Assembly (NCBI RefSeq): GCF_020991125.1
Contig: NZ_CP087715.1
Span: forward strand, 620,001 to 684,000
Reading direction: 5' to 3'
DNA: 64,000 bases
From: Microbulbifer celer
GTDB taxonomy: Bacteria > Pseudomonadota > Gammaproteobacteria > Pseudomonadales > Cellvibrionaceae
The stretch's first letter is position 1. The number at the start of each line of letters is the position of its first letter. The position numbers and the translations under genes are program-made. The notes beneath the pieces are model-generated. The model made no database searches. It saw nothing but the letters and a program-made list of their open reading frames with translations, and was not told where the DNA came from. This document shows, one piece after another, positions 16,931-26,490 of this stretch.

Positions 16931-18055
16931 GTGGCGCAGGCGTTTATCGCAGAACAGTTATTCGACGGCGAACAACTCCACCGCAATGTGGCGCTGACCA
17001 TCGATGGGGGCAAGGTTGTCGCTCTTGGTGGTGAGCCTGCGGCTAATGCTGTGCGCCTTTGCGGACTGCTTGCGCCGGGGCTGATCGATGTGCAGGTCAA
17101 TGGTGGCGGTGGGGCACTGTTTAACAATGACCCCAGCGTAAACGCCCTGGGCAAGATGTCTTCCGCCCACGCGCGCTTTGGCACCACTGGTTTTATGCCG
17201 ACACTGATTACTGACGAAGTGGCGGTAATGCAGAAAGCAGCGGATGCCGTGGCGGCCGCGTTGAAAGAGGGTGTGCCCGGTGTGATCGGCGTGCACTTTG
17301 AAGGGCCGCATTTGAGTGTGCCGAAGAAAGGCACCCACGAAGAAAAGTTTATTCGCCCGCTGAGCGAAGAAGAACTGGCCATTTTTGCCCGCGAAGATCT
17401 GGGGCTGAAGATGGTCACCCTGGCGCCTGAAAATGTAGCGCCGGAGGATATTGAAAAACTGGTGTCGCTGGACGTCAAGGTCTGCCTTGGGCACTCCAAT
17501 GCCGACGGCAAAACCGCGGCCGCAGCGGTCGCCGCTGGCGCGACGGGCTTTACCCATCTGTACAACGCCATGTCGCCGCTGCATTCCCGGGATCCGGGCA
17601 TGGTGGGCACGGCGCTCATCAGTGACGGCTGTTGGTGCGGGTTGATTGCCGATGGCCACCATGTGAGCCCGGAAGCGATGACACTGGCGATCAAAGCCAA
17701 GCCGCGCGGCAAGATCATGCTGGTGACCGATGCCATGTCACTGGTGGGTAGTGAAGAGAAAAGTTTTCCGCTGTTCGATCGCATCGTGACACGGCAGGGG
17801 GACAAGTTGACCTCCACCACCGGCGAGCTCGCCGGCTCGCATCTGGATATGATCGGGGCGGTGCGCAATACCCACAACTGGTGTGGGGTTGAGCTGACCG
17901 AAGCGCTGCGCATGGCCGGGTTGTATCCGGCGCAATTCCTCGGTACCGAGGCCGGTCGAATCGGCGAAGGCGCTCAGGCGGATTTGATTTTATTGGATGA
18001 CGAACTTCAGGTTCAAAAAACCTGGATTAACGGACAGGAAGTGTTCACGGCCTGA
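16931..18055 (+). CDS. nagA: N-acetylglucosamine-6-phosphate deacetylase
   Basis: 374 residues starting from GTG, preceded by GGAG at 9 bases. Metal and substrate motifs of the amidohydrolase family are all present: 'GVHFEGPHLS' near residue 122, 'LGHSNAD' near 188, 'THLYNAMSPLHSRDPG' near 208 and 'LVTDAMSLVG' near 265. It removes the acetyl group of GlcNAc-6-P, the step before NagB-II. The C-terminus returns to the small beta domain ('EGAQADLILLDDELQVQKTWINGQEVF'), indicating a complete protein. Confidence 0.95.
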   Translation: MAQAFIAEQLFDGEQLHRNVALTIDGGKVVALGGEPAANAVRLCGLLAPGLIDVQVNGGGGALFNNDPSVNALGKMSSAHARFGTTGFMPTLITDEVAVMQKAADAVAAALKEGVPGVIGVHFEGPHLSVPKKGTHEEKFIRPLSEEELAIFAREDLGLKMVTLAPENVAPEDIEKLVSLDVKVCLGHSNADGKTAAAAVAAGATGFTHLYNAMSPLHSRDPGMVGTALISDGCWCGLIADGHHVSPEAMTLAIKAKPRGKIMLVTDAMSLVGSEEKSFPLFDRIVTRQGDKLTSTTGELAGSHLDMIGAVRNTHNWCGVELTEALRMAGLYPAQFLGTEAGRIGEGAQADLILLDDELQVQKTWINGQEVFTA

Positions 18056-18106
18056 ATTTGCGCTGGTATATGCAGTAGCCATGTGAAGGTTTTTGTTCGA
18101 TAACGA

Positions 18107-18127
18107 TGACTCAAATGCATTGAGTCA
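18107..18127. repeat. Inverted repeat between nagA and nagP
   Basis: TGACTCAA, five bases, TTGAGTCA: perfect 8-bp arms, 44 bases before the nagP start. It differs from the TGACA...TGTCA operator type. It may be an RNA hairpin tuning nagP expression or a protein site; no T tract follows. Confidence 0.55.
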
Positions 18128-18170
18128 CAGTGAGCCAACAACTGGCAGAACGATAATAAAAGGTGAGTCT

Positions 18171-19502
18171 ATGAATACCGCAGCCGTTGCTCAGAGTGAA
18201 ACGCGCAACAGCGTTTTGCCCATGGTCATTATTGGCCTACTGTTCTTTATTTTCGGTTTTGTCACCTGGCTGAACGGCGCATTGATCCCGTTCCTGCAGA
18301 CGATCTGTGATCTGACAGCGTTTCAGGCGATGCTGGTGGCCTCCGCTTTTTATATTGCCTATACCGTGATGGCGTTGCCGATGGCGGCCATCATCGAGCG
18401 CACGGGCTACAAAAACGGCATGGCGCTCGGCCTGGCGTTAGTAGGCGTCGGCGCGCTGATTTTTATCCCGGCGGCCTATACCCGCATGTTCGGCATCTTC
18501 CTGCTGGCACAGTTCGTGGTTGGCTCCGGCCTCACGATTCTGCAGACCGCTTCCAACCCCTATGTGGTCAAGCTGGGTAACCCGGAAACTGCTGCGGTGC
18601 GCATCAGTATCATGGGGCTGTTGAACAAGGCTGCCGGTATCGTGGCGCCGCTGGTGTTCACTGCGCTGGTACTCTCCGGTATTACCGGTATTTCCGAAGC
18701 GGAACTGGCTGCAATGAGTGCCGCCGCAAAAGAAGCCAAGTTGGCGGAATTGGCTGGACAGCTGGTTTCCCCCTACATCGGCATGGCTATCCTCGGCTTT
18801 ATCCTCGCAGTAGCGATGCTGTTTGTGCCGCTGCCGGATATTGAAGACGAAGTGATCGAAGGTCAGGAGGAGGTCGCGGTAACCCTGCCAGTACTGCTGA
18901 AGTTCCCGCAGCTGATTCTCGGTTCCATCGCCCTGTTCTGTTATGTCGGGGTTGAGGTGATTGCCGGTGATGCGATCGGTCTGCTGGGCAAGCAGGCGGG
19001 TGTGGACGCGTCAACCGCCTCCCAGCTGACTGCCTATACCATGACTTTTATGGTGATTGGATATATCGCCGGGATTATCGCCATTCCCCGCTTTATCAGC
19101 CAGCAGACCGCGCTGTTGATGTCCGCGGTGATGGGCATGATTTTCACTGGTCTGGTCATGACCGGTTCTCTGGAAAGCACGGCGCTCTCTGCGGCGAGCC
19201 TGTCCCTGTTCGGCCTGCCGGAAGTCCCCAACGCCGTATTCTTTGTTGCCCTGTTGGGCCTGGCCAATGCCATGTGCTGGCCGGCAATCTGGCCGCTGGC
19301 GCTGGAAGGCCTGGGTAAGTTCACCTCCAAGGGTGCAGCCCTGTTGATCATGGGTATCTCCGGCGGTGCGGTATTGCCGCCCGTGTACGGACACTTTGCC
19401 GACACCGGTGATGGCCAGATGGCGTACATGATCTCTTTCCCGGCTTACCTGTTCATTCTGTTTTACGCGCTCAAAGGGCACAAAATGCGCAGCTGGAAGT
19501 AA
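18171..19502 (+). CDS. nagP: GlcNAc permease, sugar:cation symporter of the FucP/GluP MFS group
   Basis: 443 residues from ATG at 18171, chosen because AAAAGGTG stands 5 bases upstream; an in-frame TTG 26 codons earlier gives an unlikely polar extension across an inverted repeat. About 12 membrane helices, with 'FFIFGFVTWLNGALIPFLQ' in helix 1 and 'LQTASNPYVVKLG' after helix 4, both typical of the FucP family. It brings GlcNAc across the inner membrane for NagK. Last gene of the nag operon; a strong terminator follows at 19692. Confidence 0.9.
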   Translation: MNTAAVAQSETRNSVLPMVIIGLLFFIFGFVTWLNGALIPFLQTICDLTAFQAMLVASAFYIAYTVMALPMAAIIERTGYKNGMALGLALVGVGALIFIPAAYTRMFGIFLLAQFVVGSGLTILQTASNPYVVKLGNPETAAVRISIMGLLNKAAGIVAPLVFTALVLSGITGISEAELAAMSAAAKEAKLAELAGQLVSPYIGMAILGFILAVAMLFVPLPDIEDEVIEGQEEVAVTLPVLLKFPQLILGSIALFCYVGVEVIAGDAIGLLGKQAGVDASTASQLTAYTMTFMVIGYIAGIIAIPRFISQQTALLMSAVMGMIFTGLVMTGSLESTALSAASLSLFGLPEVPNAVFFVALLGLANAMCWPAIWPLALEGLGKFTSKGAALLIMGISGGAVLPPVYGHFADTGDGQMAYMISFPAYLFILFYALKGHKMRSWK

Positions 19503-19691
19503 GCGCATTCACTCCGTCAGAAAATACTTATTGTCAGTTAGGATTTAGTGGATTGGCGGCTTAAGGAAAAGTCGCCGTGCCGGCCAGGCGCCGGCACAGA
19601 CCTCGGTTCGCCGGGGTAGTAACCGAGAAGTGGAAGGAATTGTTTTTTGGTTGCCGGTTTTTATGTTTCTCTCTTTGGTTCTCGTCATCTT

Positions 19692-19717
19692 TGCCCTCTT
19701 TGTGAGGGCATTTTTTT
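19692..19717 (+). terminator. Rho-independent terminator of the nag operon
   Basis: TGCCCTC-TTTGT-GAGGGCA followed by seven T. A second GC-rich hairpin upstream (GTGCCGGC...GCCGGCAC, 19577-19597, counting the flanking bases) lacks a T run and is probably only structural. Confidence 0.85.
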
Positions 19718-19767
19718 GCCTGGAAATTGCGACCGTGTCATCGCGCAAATAAATCGTTGAGTGCCTG

Positions 19768-20817
19768 TCAGGTGCCGGGCGCCTGGCCGGTGGAGTCGCG
19801 TACCACGAGTTCCGGTACAAAGTTCTTCATGATCCCCGCGTCCTTGTTGGCCGATGCGCTCTCAGAGGCGCTTTTGCTGCGTGCCTTGTTCAGCACCAGG
19901 GCGGCAGCACAGCGGGCGATTTCGATATTGGGCTGGTGGGCGGTGGTCAGCTTGGGCCAAGTCTGGCGAGAGAAGGGGCTGTCTTCAAACCCGACAATTG
20001 ACAGCTGCTCGGGAATGGCTACATGCATCAGTCGCGAGGCGAACAGTGCGCCGGCTGCCATTTCATCGTTACTGGCAAAGATGGCGGTGGGGGGCTGCTC
20101 TGCTGCCAGTAGCGCTTTGGCCCCGGAAACGCCGGAGTCGAAGGAGTACTCGCCGGGAATGATCAGGGTGGGGTCTACTTCAATACCTGCCTGCTGCAGG
20201 GCGCGGGTGTAGCCGTCGAGACGTCCGTGTGTGGAAACGTGCTCCTCGCCACCACAGAGAAACCCGATTCGGCGATGACCGTGTTCAATCAGATGTTTGG
20301 TGATGTCGTAGGCAGCAGCACCATCATCAATCTGGATGCAGTTGTCCTCATCCCCGTGGGCGGCGTCGCTGGAAACAATGCGCACATAGTCCAGACCAAG
20401 CCGTTTGACTTCGTCAATCACGGATTGTGTTTCGGAGAAGGGGGGAGTCAGCACAACCCCGGCCACTTTGGAGTTTTCTACCAGGCCGCGCAGCTCATCA
20501 TTGACTGAGTCGGACTTGGCGTTGCTCGGGTGGATCAGCAGTTCATAGCCCCGCGCCTTACAAGTTTCGAGGATGCCGTTCTGCATGTCGATCACGTAAT
20601 AGGCGTTGGGGTTGTCGTAGATCAGCGCAATGGTGTAGCTGCGGGTGCCCGCAAGATTGCGGGCAGCCAGGTTGGGCTGGTAATTGAGCGCGGCGACCGC
20701 ATCCATCACTTTTTTGCGTGTGGCGGGTCTTACCGAGGGTTCGTTGTTGATGACCCGCGAGACAGTCTTTATCGAGACTCCGGCTTGTGCGGCCACATCA
20801 TTGATTGTGCTTTTCAT
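19768..20817 (-). CDS. nagR: LacI-family transcriptional repressor, NagR-like
   Basis: 349 residues. The N-terminal helix-turn-helix (residues 3-23) has the LacI signature 'VAAQAGVSIKTVSRVINN', followed by hinge helix 'YQPNLAARNLAG' and a periplasmic-binding-like effector domain ('YTIALIYDNPNAYYV', 'GFLCGGEEHVSTHGRLDGY', 'IFASNDEMAAGAL'). The C-terminus has an unusual Ser/Ala/Lys-rich insert (KARSKSASESASANKD). It lies between the nag operon and the edd operon. Matching 14-bp palindromes stand before nagK, edd and the 29512 receptor, so it is the likely repressor of all three; effector would then be a GlcNAc derivative. Both the target list and the effector are inferred. Confidence 0.85.
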   Translation of the reverse strand: MKSTINDVAAQAGVSIKTVSRVINNEPSVRPATRKKVMDAVAALNYQPNLAARNLAGTRSYTIALIYDNPNAYYVIDMQNGILETCKARGYELLIHPSNAKSDSVNDELRGLVENSKVAGVVLTPPFSETQSVIDEVKRLGLDYVRIVSSDAAHGDEDNCIQIDDGAAAYDITKHLIEHGHRRIGFLCGGEEHVSTHGRLDGYTRALQQAGIEVDPTLIIPGEYSFDSGVSGAKALLAAEQPPTAIFASNDEMAAGALFASRLMHVAIPEQLSIVGFEDSPFSRQTWPKLTTAHQPNIEIARCAAALVLNKARSKSASESASANKDAGIMKNFVPELVVRDSTGQAPGT

Positions 20818-20982
20818 TGCTAGGCGCTGATTCCTTGTCCTTGCTAGCCGGACAGTTTACCCGGTTACACGCAGAGGGACGATGGCTTTGTGGTCATTCA
20901 TGTTCTCGGGCGAGCAGGTTCGCCGATCTTGACGTTATTTTCGCCAGTTTAGTGGTCCCCTTGACCGGCCTCACTGCGGATA

Positions 20983-20997
20983 TGAAATAAAACTACA
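20983..20997. promoter_or_regulatory. HexR-like box 1
   Basis: TGAAATAAAACTACA fits 14 of 15 positions of the HexR palindrome as I recall it (TGTARTWWWAYTACA). It is closer to nagR (165 bp from its start) than to edd, so it could act on either gene. Confidence 0.5.
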
Positions 20998-21063
20998 GTT
21001 TCGGGGACCGTTTTTGCGTGGGGTAGGGGAGAGGTGCATCTGAGGGATATCTGAACAGATCTA

Positions 21064-21079
21064 TATGATAGCGCTATCA
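21064..21079. promoter_or_regulatory. LacI-type operator with overlapping -10-like element
   Basis: TGATAGCGCTATCA (21066-21079) is a perfect 14-bp palindrome of the same type as the nag and receptor operators. TATGAT at 21064-21069 overlaps it and could be a -10 element, though the -35 at the right distance is poor. Confidence 0.7.
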
Positions 21080-21199
21080 ATCGCCCGGGAATAAGGGTGG
21101 TTGCGTCACTCCTAAATATCGGCTTGCGTCGCGTAACTACAGGTGTGGCGGCGAATGTGTTGTTGGAGTATTCCCCGGCGACAGGGAGAGCGGCAGCGC

Positions 21200-21229
21200 T
21201 TGAAAGGTCTTGTAGTTTTACTACATAAT
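21200..21229 (+). promoter_or_regulatory. edd promoter with embedded HexR box
   Basis: TTGAAA (21200-21205), 18 bases, CATAAT (21224-21229). TGTAGTTTTACTACA at 21211-21225 lies between the two elements and is a full 15/15 match to the recalled HexR consensus, an arrangement that implies direct repression relieved by KDPG. Confidence 0.75.
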
Positions 21230-21585
21230 GTCGTCTCGACAGCCTGTAGAAGAACATGAGTGGCAGGCGCGTCAGGCCCTGGGTCCGGTGAATCCTCAAG
21301 ATTTCGAGGCTGTCGGGACAGGTGGATAGGTAAAACAAGACAAGAAGAAATAAGAAGACTCGCCCGTTCCATGTACGCACGGGTGGAAAGTCCGGTAGCA
21401 CCATACTCTTAAAGCAACGGCTCTCCGTTAGTGTCGGAGCGCTTCAGTTGCACTTGAAAGGCATCAGTTTTCCGCCGGCAGTAGACCGGCGCAGCGACAT
21501 CGGGGTCGGCACTGCAGAGGATGATCTGTGAGATGTTCCAGTGCCGGCGATCAGTGAGCTGATAAAAAATGAGAAGAGTCGACAA

Positions 21586-23418
21586 ATGGCAAACAGAAAC
21601 GTGGTAAACAGTCGAGTACAGGCCGTTACCGATCGCATCATCGAGCGCAGCGAGGAAACCCGCGCGCGCTATCTGGCACAGGTGGAGCAGGCTCAGGGTA
21701 AGGGGCGCGCACGACACAAGCTCTCTTGCGGTAACCTGGCCCATGCCATGGCAGCCTCCAGTGATCAGGATAAAAACCTGATCGCCTCCGGTCAGGGTCC
21801 CAACCTAGCCATTGTCACCGCATATAACGATATGCTCTCCGCGCACCAGCCCTATGGCACCTACCCGGAAATGCTCAAGGCCGAAGCGCTGCGCAACGGC
21901 GCTACCGCACAGGTCGCCGGCGGTGTGCCCGCCATGTGTGACGGCGTGACCCAGGGGCAGCCGGGTATGGAGTTGTCTCTGTTCTCGCGCGATGTGATCG
22001 CGATGGCGACCGCCATCTCCCTCTCGCACGATATGTTTGACGGCGGTATGTACCTGGGCATCTGCGACAAGATTGTTCCCGGACTGGTCATCGGCGCCCT
22101 GTCTTTTGGCCATCTGCCTGCGGTTTTCGTCCCGGCTGGCCCCATGCCCACCGGTCTGGCAAACGCGGAAAAAGTGCGTATTCGCCAGCTGTACGCCGAG
22201 GGTAAAGTCGGCCGCAAAGAATTGCTGGAAGCGGAGAGCGCTTCCTATCACAGCGCCGGTACCTGCACCTTCTACGGTACCGCCAACAGCAACCAGATGC
22301 TGGTGGAAATCATGGGGCTGCAACTGCCGGGCAGTTCTTTCATCAATCCCGGTACTGAACTGCGCGACGCCATGACGGCGGAAGCAGTCAAGCAGCTGGT
22401 ACAGAACTCCGAGCCCAGCAATTACACACCGATTGCCAAGATCCTGAGTGAGAAAGCATTCGTCAATGGCATCGTCGGCCTGCATGCGACCGGTGGTTCT
22501 ACCAACCACACCATGCACCTGATTGCCATGGCCCGCGCCGCCGGTATCCAGATTACCTGGCAGGACATGGCGGAGCTTTCTGAAGTCGTGCCGCTGATGT
22601 GTCACGTTTACCCGAACGGCACCGCAGACATCAACCACTTTGCCGCGGCTGGCGGTATGCAGTTCCTGATTCGCGAACTGCTGAGCGCTGGCATGTTGCA
22701 CGGGGATGTGAGCACGGTACTGGGGGATTCCGGCATGGAGCCCTACACCTATGACCCGTTCCTGAACGAAGACAAGGATGGCGTGGTGTGGCGCCCGACG
22801 GCTGAAGAGTCCGGCAACCCCGATATCATCCGCCCGGTCAGCGATCCTTTCTCCGGCCACGGTGGCCTGCAATTGCTCAAGGGCAACCTGGGCAACAGCG
22901 TAATCAAGGTCTCGGCACTGAAAGCGCCGCAGCTGAAAATCAAAGCTCCGGCAGTAGTTTTCAACAGCCAGGATGACCTGCTGGCGAAGTTTAAAGCCGG
23001 TGAGCTGGATAAGGACTTTGTCGCGGTTGTGCGCTTCCAGGGCCCGCAGGCCAACGGCATGCCCGAACTGCATAAGCTGACCCCGTCTCTGGGGGTATTG
23101 CAGGACCGCGGATTCAAGGTGGCGCTGATCACCGACGGACGTATGTCCGGCGCCTCCGGCAAAGTCCCCGCGGCCATTCACCTGTCTCCGGAAGCACTGG
23201 AAGGCGGAGCCATTGCCAAAGTACAGGACGGCGACATCATCGAGCTGGATGCGGATGCCGGTGTACTCCAGGTGCATGTCAGTGATGAAGAGCTGGCAGC
23301 GCGCCCACTGGCAGAATGTGATTTGTCCGGCAATGCCATCGGCATGGGCCGCGACCTGTTCACCAATATGCGGGCTCTCGCGAGCGGTGCAGAAACCGGT
23401 GGCAGCATTCTTTTTTAA
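21586..23418 (+). CDS. edd: Phosphogluconate dehydratase
   Basis: 610 residues from ATG at 21586 ([18 protein letters not shown]), chosen over an in-frame GTG 15 codons earlier because it matches the family's usual N-terminus and has GAGAAGAG upstream. IlvD/Edd motifs are intact: '[11 protein letters not shown]', '[12 protein letters not shown]', '[20 protein letters not shown]', '[15 protein letters not shown]', '[15 protein letters not shown]' and '[16 protein letters not shown]', with the cysteines for the iron-sulfur cluster. It makes KDPG in the Entner-Doudoroff pathway. First gene of edd-zwf-pgl-eda-gap, under HexR- and LacI-type sites. Confidence 0.96.
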   Translation: MANRNVVNSRVQAVTDRIIERSEETRARYLAQVEQAQGKGRARHKLSCGNLAHAMAASSDQDKNLIASGQGPNLAIVTAYNDMLSAHQPYGTYPEMLKAEALRNGATAQVAGGVPAMCDGVTQGQPGMELSLFSRDVIAMATAISLSHDMFDGGMYLGICDKIVPGLVIGALSFGHLPAVFVPAGPMPTGLANAEKVRIRQLYAEGKVGRKELLEAESASYHSAGTCTFYGTANSNQMLVEIMGLQLPGSSFINPGTELRDAMTAEAVKQLVQNSEPSNYTPIAKILSEKAFVNGIVGLHATGGSTNHTMHLIAMARAAGIQITWQDMAELSEVVPLMCHVYPNGTADINHFAAAGGMQFLIRELLSAGMLHGDVSTVLGDSGMEPYTYDPFLNEDKDGVVWRPTAEESGNPDIIRPVSDPFSGHGGLQLLKGNLGNSVIKVSALKAPQLKIKAPAVVFNSQDDLLAKFKAGELDKDFVAVVRFQGPQANGMPELHKLTPSLGVLQDRGFKVALITDGRMSGASGKVPAAIHLSPEALEGGAIAKVQDGDIIELDADAGVLQVHVSDEELAARPLAECDLSGNAIGMGRDLFTNMRALASGAETGGSILF

Positions 23419-23501
23419 TCGGGAAGACGTATTTACCCGAAGGTTCAAGGAATTTTGTGCAGGGCGAAAATGGCCTGCACACAGAATGAAGAGCAGACAA
23501 A

Positions 23502-24959
23502 ATGGCTAAAGCATTCGATATGGTGTTGTTTGGTGGCGGCGGCGACCTGTCGCTGCGCAAACTGATTCCGGCGCTCTACCGCGCATACAAAGAGGGTGGC
23601 CTGAACAAGGACACCCGGATTTTGCCGGTTTGCCGCAAACAGGAAGATGCCGACGCTTACCTGAAAACGGCCCAGCAGGCGCTCAAGACACACCTGCGCG
23701 ATGGCGAGTACGACGAGAAAAGCTGGAAAGCATTCAGCCCCCTGCTGCGCGGAGTGGCGCTGGATATCTCCAAGCCCGACGAGAAGTGGGATGTGCTGGC
23801 AGACCTGCTGGGTAATGACCCCAAGCGTGTACGCCTGTTTTACCTGGCCATTCCGCCCGCGGTATTCGGCCCTTGCTGTGAAAACCTATCCGTCAAAGGT
23901 CTGATTCACGAAAACTCCCGCGTAGTTGTCGAAAAGCCGCTGGGCTACAACGCCAAGACGGCGGACGAAATCAACAGCAAGATTGCGGAGTTTTTTCCCG
24001 AAGAGAATATTTTCCGCATCGACCACTACCTGGGTAAGGAAACCGTCCAGAATCTGCTGGCATTACGTTTCAGCAATGTGCTGTTCGAACACCTGTGGGA
24101 TGCCAAGACCATCGATCATATCCAGATCAGTATTTCAGAAACCGTGGGCCTGGAAGGGCGTGCGGGCTTCTACGATGACACTGGCGCACTGCGGGATATG
24201 GTTCAGAACCACCTTCTGCAGCTGCTGTGCCTGATCGCGATGGAGTCGCCCAACAGCATGTCTGCGCGCAATATCCGCTCGGAAAAAATCAAAGTATTGG
24301 AAGCCCTGCGTCCGCTTACCGACGAGAAAGTGGACGAAAATATCGTGCGTGGCCAATACGTGGCGGGCGGCCTGGGCAAAGAGCTGGTGCCGGGTTATCT
24401 GGAAGAGCTCAAAGCCGCCAACAGTACCACCGAAACCTTTGTTGCGATTCGCGCGCACATTGACAACTGGCGTTGGACCGGTGTGCCGTTTTACCTGCGC
24501 ACCGGCAAGCGCATGGAAAAGCGCTGTGCGGAAATCGTTATCCAGTACAAGAAAGTATCCCACAGTGTTTACCAGCCCGAAGCGGGTGAGGTATTGCCGA
24601 ACCGCCTGGTGATCCGTCTGCAGCCGGAAGAAAGTATCAAAATGGTGTTGATGGCGAAGAAGATGGACAGCCTCACCATGGAGCTGCAACCGGTAGAGCT
24701 GAACCTTTCACTGTCCGAGACCTATGACAGTTTCAAAAGCGACGCCTACAAGCGTCTTATGCTGGATGCCGCCGCCAATAACTCCGCACTGTTCATTCAC
24801 CGTGATGAAGTGGCTGCTGCGTGGGCGTGGGTGGATCCAATCATCGATCGCTGGCGTGAGACCAGCAACCAGCCGCAGCTGTACCGCGCCGGTACCTGGG
24901 GGCCGCAAGCTTCCAATGAGTTACTGGCAGAAAGCGGGCATCACTGGTTTAACCCCTGA
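23502..24959 (+). CDS. zwf: Glucose-6-phosphate 1-dehydrogenase
   Basis: 485 residues. Dinucleotide-binding loop GGGGDLSLRKLIPALY (variant of the usual GASGDLA) at 11-26, 'VVVEKPLGYN' near 143 and the active-site RIDHYLGKE near 170. It feeds glucose-6-P into 6-phosphogluconolactone. The gene lies 83 bp after edd and 49 bp before pgl on the same strand, so the whole oxidative entry to the Entner-Doudoroff route is co-expressed. Confidence 0.96.
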   Translation: MAKAFDMVLFGGGGDLSLRKLIPALYRAYKEGGLNKDTRILPVCRKQEDADAYLKTAQQALKTHLRDGEYDEKSWKAFSPLLRGVALDISKPDEKWDVLADLLGNDPKRVRLFYLAIPPAVFGPCCENLSVKGLIHENSRVVVEKPLGYNAKTADEINSKIAEFFPEENIFRIDHYLGKETVQNLLALRFSNVLFEHLWDAKTIDHIQISISETVGLEGRAGFYDDTGALRDMVQNHLLQLLCLIAMESPNSMSARNIRSEKIKVLEALRPLTDEKVDENIVRGQYVAGGLGKELVPGYLEELKAANSTTETFVAIRAHIDNWRWTGVPFYLRTGKRMEKRCAEIVIQYKKVSHSVYQPEAGEVLPNRLVIRLQPEESIKMVLMAKKMDSLTMELQPVELNLSLSETYDSFKSDAYKRLMLDAAANNSALFIHRDEVAAAWAWVDPIIDRWRETSNQPQLYRAGTWGPQASNELLAESGHHWFNP

Positions 24960-25008
24960 TCGGCGAGCAATCGCTTACCGCCGGTCCTAAAACAGAACGG
25001 TTTCAAAA

Positions 25009-25719
25009 ATGGTCGAAGAAAAATTTTTTGCAGACAGAGAGAGGCTGACCCAGGCACTGACAAGCGAGTGCGCGCAGCTTTTGCAGTCAGGCATCAAAGC
25101 CAACGGTCAGGCGACTTTCCTGGTATCCGGCGGCAGCACGCCGGAACCGGTTTATCGTGCACTGTCCAAGCGTCCACTGCCCTGGCAACAGATCAATGTA
25201 GCGCTGGTGGATGAGCGCTGGGTCGAGCCGGGAGAAAGTGGCAGCAACCAGACTTTCATCAGCAACAGCCTGCTGCAGAACGATGCCGCGCAGGCGCCGT
25301 TCCTGGGCATGAAAAACGCGGCTGAAAACCCGGCAGCTGGCGAGGAAGCCTGTGAGCGCGATTATCGCGAGCTGCCTGCGCCCTACGATATCTGCATTCT
25401 GGGCATGGGGAACGATGGCCACACCGCATCGTTTTTCCCCTATGCCGAGGGCCTCGACGAGGCGCTGGATAGCGAGTCTGAGCAGTTGTGCAAAGCGATT
25501 ACCGCCAAGCAGAGCGCGGTGACCGGCGCACATACCGAGCGCATGACCCTGACCCTGTCTGCCATTCTGCAGGCAAAAGAAATCAAACTGCTGATTACCG
25601 GCGAAGACAAGCTCAAAGTCTATCGCCAGGCGCTGTTGGGAGATGACGAGCAGGAAATGCCGGTGCGGAGCATCCTGAAGCAGGGGTTGAAACCGGTCAC
25701 GGTTTACTGGGCGCCCTGA
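25009..25719 (+). CDS. pgl: 6-phosphogluconolactonase (DevB type)
   Basis: 236 residues with the family motifs 'FLVSGGSTPEPVYRALSK' (about 38-55), 'ALVDERWV' near 67 and 'ILGMGNDGHTASFFP' near 130. It hydrolyses 6-phosphogluconolactone. The ribosome site before its ATG is weak, so translation may depend on coupling to zwf. Located between zwf and eda in the order usual for HexR-controlled loci. Confidence 0.94.
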   Translation: MVEEKFFADRERLTQALTSECAQLLQSGIKANGQATFLVSGGSTPEPVYRALSKRPLPWQQINVALVDERWVEPGESGSNQTFISNSLLQNDAAQAPFLGMKNAAENPAAGEEACERDYRELPAPYDICILGMGNDGHTASFFPYAEGLDEALDSESEQLCKAITAKQSAVTGAHTERMTLTLSAILQAKEIKLLITGEDKLKVYRQALLGDDEQEMPVRSILKQGLKPVTVYWAP

Positions 25720-25762
25720 TTAAAAACCGAAAAATATTGAACGAGAGAGAGTGGAAGTAGTG

Positions 25763-26392
25763 ATGCAAAAAAACCTTGCACAGGTCTTGGAGCAGGCTGG
25801 CGTAGTGCCGGTACTGGTCATTGATCAGGTCGCCGATGCTTTGCCGCTGGCGCAAGCACTGGTAGAGGGCGGCCTGAATGTTCTCGAAGTGACTCTGCGT
25901 ACCGAAGCGGCACTGGGTGCGGTGGAGGAAATCGCCAAACACCTGCCGGATGCACATGTGGGCACCGGAACCGTACTCACTGCTGATGACGTTCGCCGCA
26001 GTACCGATGCTGGCGCGACATTTATGGTCAGCCCCGGTACCACCGATGCGCTGCTGGACGCGGTAGAAGCTGGCTCTGTACCCATGTTGCCGGGTGCCGC
26101 CAACCCGTCTGAAGTGATGCGCCTGCTGGAACGCGGTTATTCCTACCAGAAATTCTTCCCGGCGGAAGCGGCCGGGGGTGTGCCGATGCTGAAGTCCATT
26201 GGCGGCCCGTTGGGACAGGTCAAGTTCTGCCCCACCGGCGGTGTCAGCCCCGGCAATGCACAGGATTACCTGGCACTGAAAAATGTTGTGTGTGTCGGTG
26301 GTTCCTGGATGGCATCACCGAAGCTGGTTGCGGAAAAGAACTGGGCGGAAATTACCCGCCTGGCAAAGGAAGCCTCCGCGCTGAAAGGTTGA
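25763..26392 (+). CDS. eda: KDPG/KHG aldolase
   Basis: 209 residues from ATG at 25763 (GGAAG 9 bases upstream); an in-frame GTG four codons earlier is possible. Family motifs: 'VPVLVIDQVADALPLAQAL', catalytic Glu in 'VLEVTLRT', 'GTGTVLTADDVRRSTDAGA' and the Schiff-base lysine in 'SYQKFFPAEAAGG'. It splits KDPG into pyruvate and glyceraldehyde-3-phosphate, whose next enzymes, gap and pyk, follow directly. Confidence 0.95.
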   Translation: MQKNLAQVLEQAGVVPVLVIDQVADALPLAQALVEGGLNVLEVTLRTEAALGAVEEIAKHLPDAHVGTGTVLTADDVRRSTDAGATFMVSPGTTDALLDAVEAGSVPMLPGAANPSEVMRLLERGYSYQKFFPAEAAGGVPMLKSIGGPLGQVKFCPTGGVSPGNAQDYLALKNVVCVGGSWMASPKLVAEKNWAEITRLAKEASALKG

Positions 26393-26490
26393 TGGACAGA
26401 CCGACTGAATAACAAAGTGGCGCTTAACGCTCCACTGATGGCGACAGCCAAGAATTCCGATAAATTAAAACTCACAGAGGGTGTAGCGAT

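Larger units (their letters stand above)
20818..21585. other. Long intergenic region between nagR and edd with stacked control sites
   Basis: 768 bp without a convincing protein gene. It holds two HexR-like boxes (20983 and 21211), a LacI-type operator (21066), a good sigma-70 promoter (21200-21229) and then a leader of about 350 bases before edd. The leader has no riboswitch that I recognise. Confidence 0.7.

Noticed and set aside
19577..19597. GC-rich hairpin after nagP as the terminator
   Set aside because: No T run follows; the true terminator with seven T lies at 19692-19717.
21230..21585. Known riboswitch or small RNA in the edd leader
   Set aside because: I compared it by eye with common classes and found no conserved core, so only the unusual length is reported.
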